IMG/VR virus record: IMGVR_UViG_3300042470_000283
Coordinates: 1 to 24,207 of that record
Length of the DNA stretch: 24,207 nt
Origin: a virus
Direction: 5' to 3' (one strand)
Shown: one piece after another, positions 1 to 6,407 of the stretch
Layout of the letters: each line of letters begins with the position of its first letter
Position numbering within the stretch: position 1 is the first letter of the stretch
Notes under the pieces: model-generated
What the model was told of the DNA's origin: nothing
The model's input: the letters and a program-made list of their open reading frames with translations, nothing else
Database searches by the model: none
Translations under genes and position numbers: made by a program

Positions 1-543
1 ATACGCATAATGCGGCGCGAGGCACGTAAGAACAATTGCAAGTGGGCAATCATTGACTATCTTCAACTGATGACGATAGAGGGCTTCAGAGGCGGTAATC
101 GAGAGGCTGAGGTTGCAGAGATAAGCCGAACATTGAAAGCCGCGCAGAAGGAACTAAACATACCGATTATTGCACTTGCTCAGTTAAGCAGGCAAGTCGA
201 GCAACGCGCCGATAAGCGACCGATACTCTCAGACCTTCGCGAATCGGGCAGCATCGAACAGGATGCCGACACGGTTATGTTCGTATATCGACCTGAATAC
301 TACGGATTGAATGATGAAGCTGGCAATCCTTATAGCTCCGATGTATTTTACCTATTCGAGAAGCATCGGCAAGGCTCAACCGGTGAGGTTCGATTCAAGC
401 ACAACAGCACCCTCACGAGCTTTCACGATAGCGGCTCGAGCGGTGGCAGCACTTATTTGCCGATGCCTGAAGCCGAGCCAAGCTTAAACGGTAGCCTAAA
501 GGCAATGCAGCCGAATGAAACTTTTGATTTTAATCCGTTCTAA
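1..543 (+). CDS. dnaB: Replicative DNA helicase, DnaB type, C-terminal part (5' end outside window)
   Basis: The reading frame is open from the first base, so the gene starts upstream and only about 180 C-terminal residues are seen. Visible motifs match the RecA-like ATPase domain of DnaB-family hexameric helicases. WAIIDYLQLM contains the Walker B Asp. PIIALAQLSRQVE ends in the conserved Gln/Ser-Arg helix. SDLRESGSIEQDADTVMF is the DnaB signature, followed by the region leading to the C-terminal sensor (FEKHRQGSTGEVRF). The last 40 or so residues are Ser/Gly-rich and look disordered. By family knowledge it unwinds the phage replication fork. The next gene overlaps its stop codon by one base. 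An internal ATG at base 10 is not a plausible start because it would cut the ATPase fold. Confidence 0.93.
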   Translation: MRIMRREARKNNCKWAIIDYLQLMTIEGFRGGNREAEVAEISRTLKAAQKELNIPIIALAQLSRQVEQRADKRPILSDLRESGSIEQDADTVMFVYRPEYYGLNDEAGNPYSSDVFYLFEKHRQGSTGEVRFKHNSTLTSFHDSGSSGGSTYLPMPEAEPSLNGSLKAMQPNETFDFNPF

Positions 544-779
544 TGACAATTGAAGAGCAACTAATCGAGCGCATGAATAATTACCAACCGAGCGAGGCAA
601 CGCTAACCGATGGATGCGTAACATACCACAGCACCACGCAAACGCATCGAAGTTACGCAGAGCATTTGAAACACGCGCCTAATGGCTCATTCGTGCGCAA
701 GGTGTACCTCAAACGCTGTTATGAGTGGCTGATGCTTTTGAAAAAAAACGGCATCGAAATGCATCACACAATCAAATAA
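543..779 (+). CDS. Small hypothetical phage protein (78 aa)
   Basis: I do not recognise this protein. Its ATG overlaps the helicase stop codon (TAATG), which suggests translational coupling. The product is small, soluble and basic towards its C-terminus, with no signal peptide or membrane segment. The stretch YAEHLKHAPNGSFVRKVYLK reads like a compact helical domain. It is followed by a short gap holding a -7 promoter element, so it probably ends the helicase operon. A replication accessory role is only a guess from position. Confidence 0.7.
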   Translation: MTIEEQLIERMNNYQPSEATLTDGCVTYHSTTQTHRSYAEHLKHAPNGSFVRKVYLKRCYEWLMLLKKNGIEMHHTIK

Positions 780-784
780 ATACT

Positions 785-792
785 TATCTTTG
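785..792 (+). promoter_or_regulatory. Bacteroidota-type -7 element TATCTTTG
   Basis: TATCTTTG matches the Bacteroidota -7 consensus TAnnTTTG and lies in the short gap between two genes. I see no TTTG at the expected distance upstream. The ATG at 802 starts nine bases after the element, so a transcript from here would be nearly leaderless. Confidence 0.5.
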
Positions 793-801
793 CAGACATC
801 A

Positions 802-1014
802 ATGGAAAGTGAAAACATAAAGACAGGGCGAGGGGGCTACCGCGAGGGAGCTGGAGCGAAGCCGCTATATGGCGAGCCAACGGTTAACATTACCTTTCGC
901 GTCCCCGAATCGCATAAGTCAACAATTCGCCGCATGGTTTATGATTACATGGATGGATTAAAGACTAACCGCAAGGAACAAACCGAGCATAATATGCCTG
1001 AATATGGATGCTAA
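802..1014 (+). CDS. Small DNA-binding-like protein with GGYREGAGAKP motif (70 aa)
   Basis: The N-terminal third has GRGGYREGAGAKP, a Gly-rich motif common at the start of phage DNA-binding and terminase-small-like proteins. It is followed by VNITFRVPESHKSTIRRMV, which resembles a ribbon-helix-helix unit: a beta strand then a helix. The ATG at 802 is preferred over an in-frame TTG at 790 because that TTG lies inside the -7 promoter element. The gene overlaps the next one by 11 bases in another frame. A transcriptional regulator or small DNA-binding protein is likely, but its target is unknown. The tail after residue 55 is Glu/Lys-rich. Confidence 0.65.
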   Translation: MESENIKTGRGGYREGAGAKPLYGEPTVNITFRVPESHKSTIRRMVYDYMDGLKTNRKEQTEHNMPEYGC

Positions 1015-1183
1015 ACCGATAAAACGAAAACGAGGCAACCCTCGACCAAAAATTCTCGATGAGAGAATATGCGTATCAATGAAAAAAGAGGAGATGGATA
1101 AAATAAAATATTTAGCTACCGAAAAAAAAATAACAATTGCCGCATTTATAAGACAATGTGTTTTATGTGATATAAATCAATGA
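1004..1183 (+). CDS. Ribbon-helix-helix (CopG/Arc-like) protein, 59 aa
   Basis: A very basic N-terminus (KPIKRKRGNPRPK) precedes a classical ribbon-helix-helix pattern. RICVSMKKEEMDKI forms the strand and first helix, and LATEKKITIAAFIRQCVL forms the turn and second helix. Such proteins dimerise and bind operator DNA through the beta ribbon. It overlaps the preceding gene by 11 bases and its stop is joined to the next gene as ATGA, so it sits properly within an operon. It follows another possible RHH protein, so the two may form a regulatory pair. Confidence 0.75.
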   Translation: MDAKPIKRKRGNPRPKILDERICVSMKKEEMDKIKYLATEKKITIAAFIRQCVLCDINQ

Positions 1184-1560
1184 ACGAGCTCTTAACCATA
1201 CCATGTGCCATTGAATCGGTAGCCACGCGCCGCGATAAAACGATTAAGGTTACAATCGGAACGCAGGAGCTAACACCCGAGCAAACGAGCGCATTATTCA
1301 ACCAGTGGATGGGTGGCGTGGGTGTGATGGCATTCAAAGGCGAGCAGTTCAACTATAACGATGAACAGATACTCAATAACCTGAAGCTCGATGCCGCAGA
1401 GCTTGGAAGCAAGACACCGAGCCAGCGGTTACGCTCAACGCTCTACGTGCTATTTGAACACGCGCCCGAAGGGCATAAGGACTTCAACAGCTTCTACGCG
1501 GCAATGATGGAGAAATTCATCGAAATGGTTAAGAAACGCATAGACACCTACAACCTATGA
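1180..1560 (+). CDS. Conserved-looking phage protein of unknown function (126 aa)
   Basis: It starts within ATGA and ends within ATGA, so it is coupled on both sides. The first 30 residues form beta strands (IESVATRRDKTIKVTIGTQEL). These are followed by TPEQTSALFNQWMGGVGVMAFKG and a Lys/Glu helical C-terminus with TPSQRLRSTLYVLFEH. The style resembles small proteins found near replication and recombination genes of Bacteroidota phages, but I cannot name a family. There is no signal peptide or membrane segment. An opposite-strand frame over the 5' half is a shadow. Confidence 0.8.
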   Translation: MNELLTIPCAIESVATRRDKTIKVTIGTQELTPEQTSALFNQWMGGVGVMAFKGEQFNYNDEQILNNLKLDAAELGSKTPSQRLRSTLYVLFEHAPEGHKDFNSFYAAMMEKFIEMVKKRIDTYNL

Positions 1561-1928
1561 CAACACGATTACGATCAGGCGTACTCACCCCGTCATCTGT
1601 AAACGGCCAACCGTACTACTTCGGCTATCTGATACATCCGAGCATGGAGTACGAGGTAGCAATTGCAATCACAAAGGAGCAGCTTAAATCATTTGGTCAA
1701 ACGAACAAGCTCATATTGCCAACCGATGAACCCGAGTATAAGTTCGGCACGCTGTTAAGCATCGAAGACCGCGACCGAAACAACGCCTATACGTGCAAGG
1801 TGTTCGCCGATGGTAAGCTGCATAACCTCGTTATCTATCCACGCCAATACAACGAGATAGTAATTACCGGGCATCAGGTAAATGCAGAGCAACAAGGTCG
1901 ATTCATTAACGAATTAAGCTACGCATAA
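1557..1928 (+). CDS. Hypothetical phage protein, beta-rich (123 aa)
   Basis: ATGA overlap with the gene before and TAATG with the gene after put it in the same operon. It is a soluble, mainly beta protein with alternating hydrophobic stretches (YEVAIAITKEQL, TCKVFADGKLHNLVIYP). I recognise no catalytic motif and no family. Base 1573 holds one of only two GATC sites found by eye in the window. Confidence 0.78.
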   Translation: MTTRLRSGVLTPSSVNGQPYYFGYLIHPSMEYEVAIAITKEQLKSFGQTNKLILPTDEPEYKFGTLLSIEDRDRNNAYTCKVFADGKLHNLVIYPRQYNEIVITGHQVNAEQQGRFINELSYA

Positions 1929-2071
1929 TGCCACTATTCCAAGGAGACAGCCAAGAAATAATCAGCATGAACATCCGCAAGCTAATCAGCGAGGGGTATT
2001 CGCCAAGCCAAGCGGCTGCGATTGCATACGCAGAGGCTGATAAGTATAAACAAAAGCGAGGTAAGCGATGA
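1928..2071 (+). CDS. Small phage protein of the (Q)xQAxAIAxxxA type (47 aa)
   Basis: The ATG overlaps the previous stop (TAATG) and the stop overlaps the next start (ATGA). The core, ISMNIRKLISEGYSPSQAAAIAYAEA, matches a short helical motif often seen in phage proteins (NI..LI..GY...QA.AIA..KA). The N-terminus MPLFQGDS also fits such proteins. Function is unknown. The tail is Lys-rich. The perfect coupling at both ends argues strongly that it is a real gene despite its size. Confidence 0.72.
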   Translation: MPLFQGDSQEIISMNIRKLISEGYSPSQAAAIAYAEADKYKQKRGKR

Positions 2072-2607
2072 ACGTACAGCTTATAAACATATCCGAACTA
2101 ACGGTTAACCCTAATAACCCTCGCGTTATTAAGGACGAAAAGTTTGATAAGCTGGTTCAGTCGGTTAAGGAGTTTCCAGATATGCTAAAGCTGCGCCCGA
2201 TAGTGGTGGACGAGAATAACGTGATTTTAGGCGGTAACATGCGTTTTAAGGCGTGTAAAGCTGCCAAGCTAAAGCAAGTATATGTTATGCAGGCTAACGA
2301 GCTTACAGAGGCTCAAAAGCGCGAATTTATAATTAAGGACAACGTAAGCGGCGGCGAGTGGGATTGGGCTATGTTACAAAACGAATGGGATACCGAGCAG
2401 CTCGATGCTTGGGGGGTGGATGTGCCTATATTTGAAACTGAGCCTAGTTATGAAGATTTAATAGGTGAGGAAAAAAATAAGCCAGCAACGATGAAAATTA
2501 CCTTTGAAAGCCCTGAACAATTACAAAAGGCTGAAATAGATATACAAGAACTGATTGATAGAAAATATAAAGGCGCTTACTTTTCAGTTAGTGCAGGTGA
2601 AATATGA
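2068..2607 (+). CDS. ParB/sulfiredoxin-like nuclease-domain protein (179 aa)
   Basis: Residues 1-95 show the ParB N-terminal domain as found in phage and methylase-associated proteins. INISELTVNPNNPR is the first strand with its NPR motif, RPIVVDENNVILGGNMRFKACK contains the GGxxR motif, and REFIIKDNVSGGEWDW ends the domain. The C-terminal part (from about 125) is Glu/Lys-rich. In phages such proteins often accompany DNA methylases or other DNA-modifying enzymes, and here the neighbour is a Mom-like gene joined by ATGA. Whether it cuts DNA, binds a site or acts as a methylase specificity factor cannot be read from sequence. Base composition changes to AT-rich near base 2440, inside the gene. 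Confidence 0.82.
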   Translation: MNVQLINISELTVNPNNPRVIKDEKFDKLVQSVKEFPDMLKLRPIVVDENNVILGGNMRFKACKAAKLKQVYVMQANELTEAQKREFIIKDNVSGGEWDWAMLQNEWDTEQLDAWGVDVPIFETEPSYEDLIGEEKNKPATMKITFESPEQLQKAEIDIQELIDRKYKGAYFSVSAGEI

Positions 2608-3317
2608 GATTAGAAATTGCATCAAATAAGGCTGTAAAATATGCGTGTTTAAATTTTCATTATGCGAAAGCAGTTCCAGTTAATACAATTGGGTTTTCTG
2701 TGTTTAATGAAAAAAAAGAATGGTGCGGCGTTATTTTATATGGCAGTGGAGCTAATAACAATATGCCAAAGCCTTATGGTTTGGTTTCAGGGCAAGTATG
2801 TGAATTAGTTAGAATGGCATTAAATGGAAAACAAGAAAGCACATCTAAAGCTATGTCTATTTCATTAAAGCTATTGCCAAAATATTTGCCATTATGTAAA
2901 ATAGTAGTTTCATACGCTGATATAGATGAAAATCATTTTGGTACAATATATCAAGCTACTAACTGGTATTATACTGGTGAAACAAATATAGGAATGCGAA
3001 CAGGATTTATAATTAATGGTAAAAAAACGCATAATAAATCAGTACATGGAAAGGGTGTAATACAAAGTTTAGATGAGGTTAGAAAGCATTTAGATAAAAA
3101 CGCTAAGCCTTATATAACAAAAGGCAAAAGAAAATATATATACCCGCTTGATAAATCTTTAATACCTTTGTGTAAGTCATTATCAAAGCCATACCCTAAA
3201 CATGCGGCAATAGCTCACTCGGGAGAGCGCAGTACTACCAGTACTGAGGGGGCGTTCGATGCGACCGTGCCGCTCAATATTACAGACGAAATACAGACGC
3301 ATGGCATTCCCGCATGA
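2604..3317 (+). CDS. mom-like: Mom-like DNA modification protein (GNAT-type adenine modification)
   Basis: The N-terminus (MRLEIASNKAVKYACLNFHY, then AKAVP) and the following VNTIGFSVFNEKKEWCGVILYG match the Mom family. Phage Mu Mom is a GNAT-fold enzyme that turns adenines in phage DNA into a modified base and so protects against restriction. Later parts are GQVCELVRMALNG, KIVVSYADIDENHFGTIYQATNWYYTGET and a basic stretch near 150-180. The gene is much richer in A and T than its neighbours, which suggests transfer as a cassette. From residue 201 (base 3204) the composition switches back and the frame reads through a tRNA-Gly-like sequence, so the last 37 residues may not be part of the enzyme fold. 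It overlaps the terminase small gene by 17 bases. Confidence 0.8.
   Translation: MRLEIASNKAVKYACLNFHYAKAVPVNTIGFSVFNEKKEWCGVILYGSGANNNMPKPYGLVSGQVCELVRMALNGKQESTSKAMSISLKLLPKYLPLCKIVVSYADIDENHFGTIYQATNWYYTGETNIGMRTGFIINGKKTHNKSVHGKGVIQSLDEVRKHLDKNAKPYITKGKRKYIYPLDKSLIPLCKSLSKPYPKHAAIAHSGERSTTSTEGAFDATVPLNITDEIQTHGIPA
3204..3274 (+). tRNA. tRNA-Gly-like sequence, anticodon ACC, inside the mom-like gene
   Basis: The sequence folds as a cloverleaf. Acceptor stem 3204-3210 pairs with 3267-3273 (6 of 7 pairs, mismatch at position 7). Positions 8-9 are TA. The D arm has GCTC/GAGC (4 of 4) with a GGG-containing loop. The anticodon stem CAGTA/TACTG is perfect, with loop CTACCAG and anticodon ACC. 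The T arm loop is TTCGATG with 4 of 5 stem pairs. Known glycine identity features are present: G1-C72, C2-G71, G3-C70, C35, C36 and T73. Weak points are a 3-base variable loop, two stem mismatches, A34, and no encoded CCA. It could be a working phage tRNA, a decayed tRNA or a tRNA mimic. It is read in frame as mom codons 201-224. Confidence 0.5.
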
Positions 3318-3609
3318 TGGCAGAAAAATGAAGAAGGGGGAAACACTAAACCCGAACGGGCGACCGCGTAAGCTGCCCGAACTCGATAAGCTATTAGCCG
3401 AAGTATTAGGCGAAGAGAAGGACGGCATAACGGCAGGCGAAGCGATATTGAAAGCAATACGAGCAAAGGCGGCTAAAGGCGACGTAAGAGCTGCGGAGCT
3501 GTTACTAGACCGCGCCTATGGTAAGCCGAAGCAAAGTATAGACACCGCGATAACTACAACTGAGCCGCTGGTAATTATTCGCACCGAACCGAGCCAACCG
3601 AATGAATGA
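3301..3609 (+). CDS. terS: Probable terminase small subunit (DUF5681-like)
   Basis: After a short leader comes GETLNPNGRPRKLPELDKLL, the NPNGRP motif typical of DUF5681-type phage proteins that precede the large terminase. A helical DNA-binding-like part follows (AGEAILKAIRAKAAKGDVRAAELLLDRAYGKPKQ). By position it recognises phage DNA and loads it onto TerL. The start could be ATG 3301 or ATG 3328. I list 3301, but 3328 puts the motif right after MKKGE and is equally good. It ends as ATGA with TerL. The last 25 residues are Thr/Pro-rich. Confidence 0.75.
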   Translation: MAFPHDGRKMKKGETLNPNGRPRKLPELDKLLAEVLGEEKDGITAGEAILKAIRAKAAKGDVRAAELLLDRAYGKPKQSIDTAITTTEPLVIIRTEPSQPNE

Positions 3610-4883
3610 GCTACCGATTAACCGAACGGCAAACGATAGCCTACGATTTAGCGTTAAGCGGCGATAAGCGCGTTATCGTATTCGGAGGGGCAATACGCGG
3701 CGGCAAAACATATTGGCTACTATTAACCCTCACGCACCTTTGCCTACAATACCCGCGCAGCCGCTGGGCAATCATTCGCAAAAGCTTACCCGACCTAAAG
3801 CGTACCACCTTCCCGAGCTTTACCGCGATCATGGTCGATGGCGTTTCAAATTACGTTAAGAGCTGGAATCGCGACACGCAAGTAGTTACATTCATTAACG
3901 GCTCAGAACTTATCTTCATGGCAGAATCATTCGATGAAGATAAAGACCTTAACCGCTTTCGAGGCTTGGAGATTAATGGAGCAGGGCTCGATGAAGTGAA
4001 CGAGCTACAAGAGCCAACCTTTTACAAAGTTCAGGAGCGTATCGGGAGCTGGAATAAGGCGCACGGCAAACCGCCTATCGTTTGCCTCGCAACGTGTAAC
4101 CCGGCTCAGAACTGGGTTAAAACAATTATATACAACCGTTACCGTGAAAACACCCTGCCCGAACGCTGGGCATACATACCGAGCCGCATAACCGATAATC
4201 CACACATTGCACCCGAATACCTCGAGAGCTTAAAAGAATTACCGCCTATTCAATACGCCCGATTTGTCGAGGGCGATTGGGATGTTTTAGATGACGTTGC
4301 AAACCCATTCTTATACGCTTGGGATGACGATAAACACATCGACGATAGTGCTAACCATAACCCACACCTACCGACGTTTATTAGCGTCGATTTCAATATT
4401 AACCCTTTGTGCGCTTTGGTTATTCAAAACGTTGGCAGCGCGGCGCGGGTAGTGGACGAAATAAAGATAGAGCGCGGCTCGATAGATGCGTTCTGCGATG
4501 CGGTCGATGCTTTAAACATACCTACGGGTTTAATAAGGATAACTGGCGACGCAATGGGTAAAGGCGGTACAATACAGGAACGCGATAACTCGAGCGCATA
4601 CATTCAGATTAAACGCCGCCTCAAGTTAGCCGATAACCAAATAATAATACCAGCCAACCCGCGCCACGTTAACAGCCGTATCGATTGCAACACAGCATTA
4701 AAGAAACTCGATATTAAGGTAAACTCAAAGAAATGTAAGGGTTTTGTATTTGATGCCAAGCAAGTGCAATGTAACGCTGAAGGGCAGATAATAAAGAGCA
4801 ATCGTAAAAACCTAACCGAACGCGCCGATTATTTAGATTGTTTTCGTTACTTTGTAAACGCAATCTTAAAACGATACCTATGA
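3606..4883 (+). CDS. terL: Terminase large subunit (packaging ATPase and nuclease)
   Basis: The protein has 425 residues, the usual TerL length. Walker A is at residues 27-35 (GGAIRGGKT), Walker B at 123-130 (INGAGLDE) and the coupling motif at 161-166 (LATCNP). The C-terminal RNase H-like nuclease has FISVDFNINP (D262), ITGDAMG (D315) and a terminal ADYLDCFRYFV helix with acidic residues. It packages DNA into the prohead through the portal and cuts it. It is coupled by ATGA on both sides. Base 3827 holds the second GATC of the window. Confidence 0.95.
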   Translation: MSYRLTERQTIAYDLALSGDKRVIVFGGAIRGGKTYWLLLTLTHLCLQYPRSRWAIIRKSLPDLKRTTFPSFTAIMVDGVSNYVKSWNRDTQVVTFINGSELIFMAESFDEDKDLNRFRGLEINGAGLDEVNELQEPTFYKVQERIGSWNKAHGKPPIVCLATCNPAQNWVKTIIYNRYRENTLPERWAYIPSRITDNPHIAPEYLESLKELPPIQYARFVEGDWDVLDDVANPFLYAWDDDKHIDDSANHNPHLPTFISVDFNINPLCALVIQNVGSAARVVDEIKIERGSIDAFCDAVDALNIPTGLIRITGDAMGKGGTIQERDNSSAYIQIKRRLKLADNQIIIPANPRHVNSRIDCNTALKKLDIKVNSKKCKGFVFDAKQVQCNAEGQIIKSNRKNLTERADYLDCFRYFVNAILKRYL

Positions 4884-5233
4884 GCGTTTGTACACCTTGT
4901 TTCGATTCGGGCATTCAGGTAGCCTATTGTAACGGCGGTATTCAGTTCGGTTACGTAGAACCCGAAACCGAGTATGTAGTGGTATTAAAGCCCAATGCTA
5001 CTAACCGCGTTCAAACGTTTAGCGTTACGTCCGATGTCGATGGGCTGTTAACTATAAACAATGCAAAGATAGATAATGGGCAGGGCTACACTATTAAGCT
5101 CGGTTCATGTGGTGAGTTTACAATTTGCGAAACGGCTTACGATTGTATTAGCTTTAGCGTGGCGAATATTGAAACGGATAGCGAAGAGCCGCCAGTAATT
5201 AACTTAATGGAGTGTATCGAATGCGCAGGATAG
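4880..5233 (+). CDS. Cys-rich hypothetical phage protein (117 aa)
   Basis: The start within ATGA at the TerL stop is chosen over an in-frame ATG at 4838 that would lie inside TerL. The protein starts MSVCTPCFDSG and ends MECIECAG, with two CxxC pairs at the termini and more Cys between. The centre is beta-rich (YVVVLKPNATNRVQTFSV, TINNAKIDNGQGYTIKLGSC). I recognise no family. Several proteins of this phage share such Cys pairs, and a virion or tail-associated beta domain is possible. The next gene overlaps it by 13 bases. Confidence 0.72.
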   Translation: MSVCTPCFDSGIQVAYCNGGIQFGYVEPETEYVVVLKPNATNRVQTFSVTSDVDGLLTINNAKIDNGQGYTIKLGSCGEFTICETAYDCISFSVANIETDSEEPPVINLMECIECAG

Positions 5234-5430
5234 GTACAATAATTCGCGGTTGGTGGTTTTGGATAACATCCAACAAAGAGGCTAACGCATTAAGCCAAAC
5301 CCGAACGCCTGTGTGTAACGTATGCCAGCACCGCAATAAGGCTTTAAATGTTTGTACGGCGTGCGGTTGTTTCCTACCCGCTAAAACGCGGGTTAAAGAT
5401 GCTGAATGCCCGCACGATTATTGGAGTTAG
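5221..5430 (+). CDS. Small zinc-ribbon protein (69 aa)
   Basis: The N-terminal 25 residues include the aromatic stretch IIRGWWFWI, which may be a short hydrophobic anchor. A zinc-ribbon pattern follows: CNVCQHRN, then CTACGCFLPAKTR, then CPHDYW. Proteins with C..C...C..CGC.L..K.R....CP...W are frequent small genes of Bacteroidota phages, and their function is not known to me. The ATG at 5221 is preferred to an in-frame GTG at 5212. The gene overlaps the previous one by 13 bases. Confidence 0.7.
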   Translation: MRRIGTIIRGWWFWITSNKEANALSQTRTPVCNVCQHRNKALNVCTACGCFLPAKTRVKDAECPHDYWS

Positions 5431-5432
5431 AT

Positions 5433-5696
5433 ATGACTGGGTTCATCCTCTGCAAAGCGTTCTTGACCGAATCGCTCGACACCGAGGATGAAACCCTGCG
5501 CGAATTAAGCGAGCGCGAGATTGGGTTTGTTGAGGTGCTGATAAACGTTAACGACATAAGCCACGTATTTAGCGGCGAAAACGATGAGTGTATAATACAG
5601 CTACGTAGTGGCAACTTAATAAAAGTAAATAATGACATTGATTACCTCATTCAACAAATTAGGCGGGCGACTGCGCTCAATATTTTCGCGCAATAA
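5433..5696 (+). CDS. Hypothetical small phage protein (87 aa)
   Basis: The start codon lies two bases after the previous stop. The protein is acidic in its first half, then has a beta-rich part (IGFVEVLINVNDISHVFSG, CIIQLRSGNLIKV) and a short basic helix. The final 65 bases overlap the next gene in another frame. I recognise no family. Its position just before chaperone-like genes suggests a tail-related role. Confidence 0.68.
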   Translation: MTGFILCKAFLTESLDTEDETLRELSEREIGFVEVLINVNDISHVFSGENDECIIQLRSGNLIKVNNDIDYLIQQIRRATALNIFAQ

Positions 5697-6294
5697 GCAA
5701 AACGCCGAACTACCGAAATACAATTTAGTACAACTATTTAATAAGGACGGGTACACCTATTATCGATTTCCGAAGGAAACAGCGTTACCGCTTGAACGCT
5801 TTGCGATGAGCATGAGTTTACTTGAACGCCTTAGTAGTGGGCTTTCGGGTAGCGAAATGGAAGCGATATTAACCGAAATGGAAAAGGCTTTAGCCGCTGG
5901 GTTAAGCAACCCACGAAACGCGGCTTTAGTTGCTACCTACATTCACGTTATTCGCGAAAGGCAAAACACGGTAATACATCGCGACCTATTATTAAACATT
6001 GCAGCGACGTGGGTAGTACGTTCGGATGAAAACCCTGCAATTATTAACCCCGATATACATACGGCAAAACTAAAAGTGTTTGAAGCGATGGCAGAGGAGG
6101 GGTCGCACGATTTTTTTACAGGTTTGGATATAGAGCCGCTGAAACCCTTACTACGTATGTCGCCCGACGAATTAACGACATTATGGGAGTACAATCGGGT
6201 GCAACTTCAAAAGCTACACGAAACGTTAGCGGCGTTGAGTTCTCACCGGGACGAAGGGCAAAGCAAGCGCAAGAAAGATTTAGGGAGCAAGTGA
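5632..6294 (+). CDS. Candidate tail assembly chaperone (220 aa)
   Basis: The protein is largely helical (ERFAMSMSLLERLSSGLSGSE, LTEMEKALAAGL, TYIHVIRERQNTVIHRDLLL) and highly charged at its C-terminus (SKRKKDLGSK). It lies just upstream of the tape measure gene, where siphophages encode the chaperone pair that coats the tape measure protein (lambda gpG and gpGT). The next small frame overlaps it in the -1 direction, as in frameshifted chaperone pairs, but I found no standard slippery heptamer. The call rests on position and character, not on a recognised domain. Confidence 0.6.
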   Translation: MTLITSFNKLGGRLRSIFSRNKQNAELPKYNLVQLFNKDGYTYYRFPKETALPLERFAMSMSLLERLSSGLSGSEMEAILTEMEKALAAGLSNPRNAALVATYIHVIRERQNTVIHRDLLLNIAATWVVRSDENPAIINPDIHTAKLKVFEAMAEEGSHDFFTGLDIEPLKPLLRMSPDELTTLWEYNRVQLQKLHETLAALSSHRDEGQSKRKKDLGSK

Positions 6295-6407
6295 TGCACA
6301 TCGCTGGCGGCAATGTTTTAGAGTTCAAAGAATTAATGCAGTCCGATATTGAAGTTTTTTTGATTAAATTTGGGGTGTTCTATAAGCAACACCACAAAGA
6401 TGGCTGA
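6294..6407 (+). CDS. Small protein before the tape measure (37 aa), possible second chaperone domain
   Basis: The ATG overlaps the preceding stop as TGATG, and the stop overlaps the tape measure start by 8 bases. The short product reads as a helix (LEFKELMQSDIEVFLIKFGV). The same frame stays open upstream to about 6183 with protein-like sequence (RAKQAQERFREQV), inside the previous gene and in the -1 frame relative to it. It may therefore be the C-terminal part of a frameshift product of the chaperone gene, or an independently reinitiated microprotein. Confidence 0.55.
   Translation: MHIAGGNVLEFKELMQSDIEVFLIKFGVFYKQHHKDG

Noticed and set aside
3204-3274. tRNA-like sequence as a phage attachment site
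   Set aside because: No integrase or repressor is visible in the window and no second copy of the sequence was seen.
6181-6294. Standard slippery heptamer for the tail chaperone frameshift
   Set aside because: I read all codons of the overlap in the zero frame and found no X XXY YYZ heptamer, so I do not claim programmed frameshifting there.
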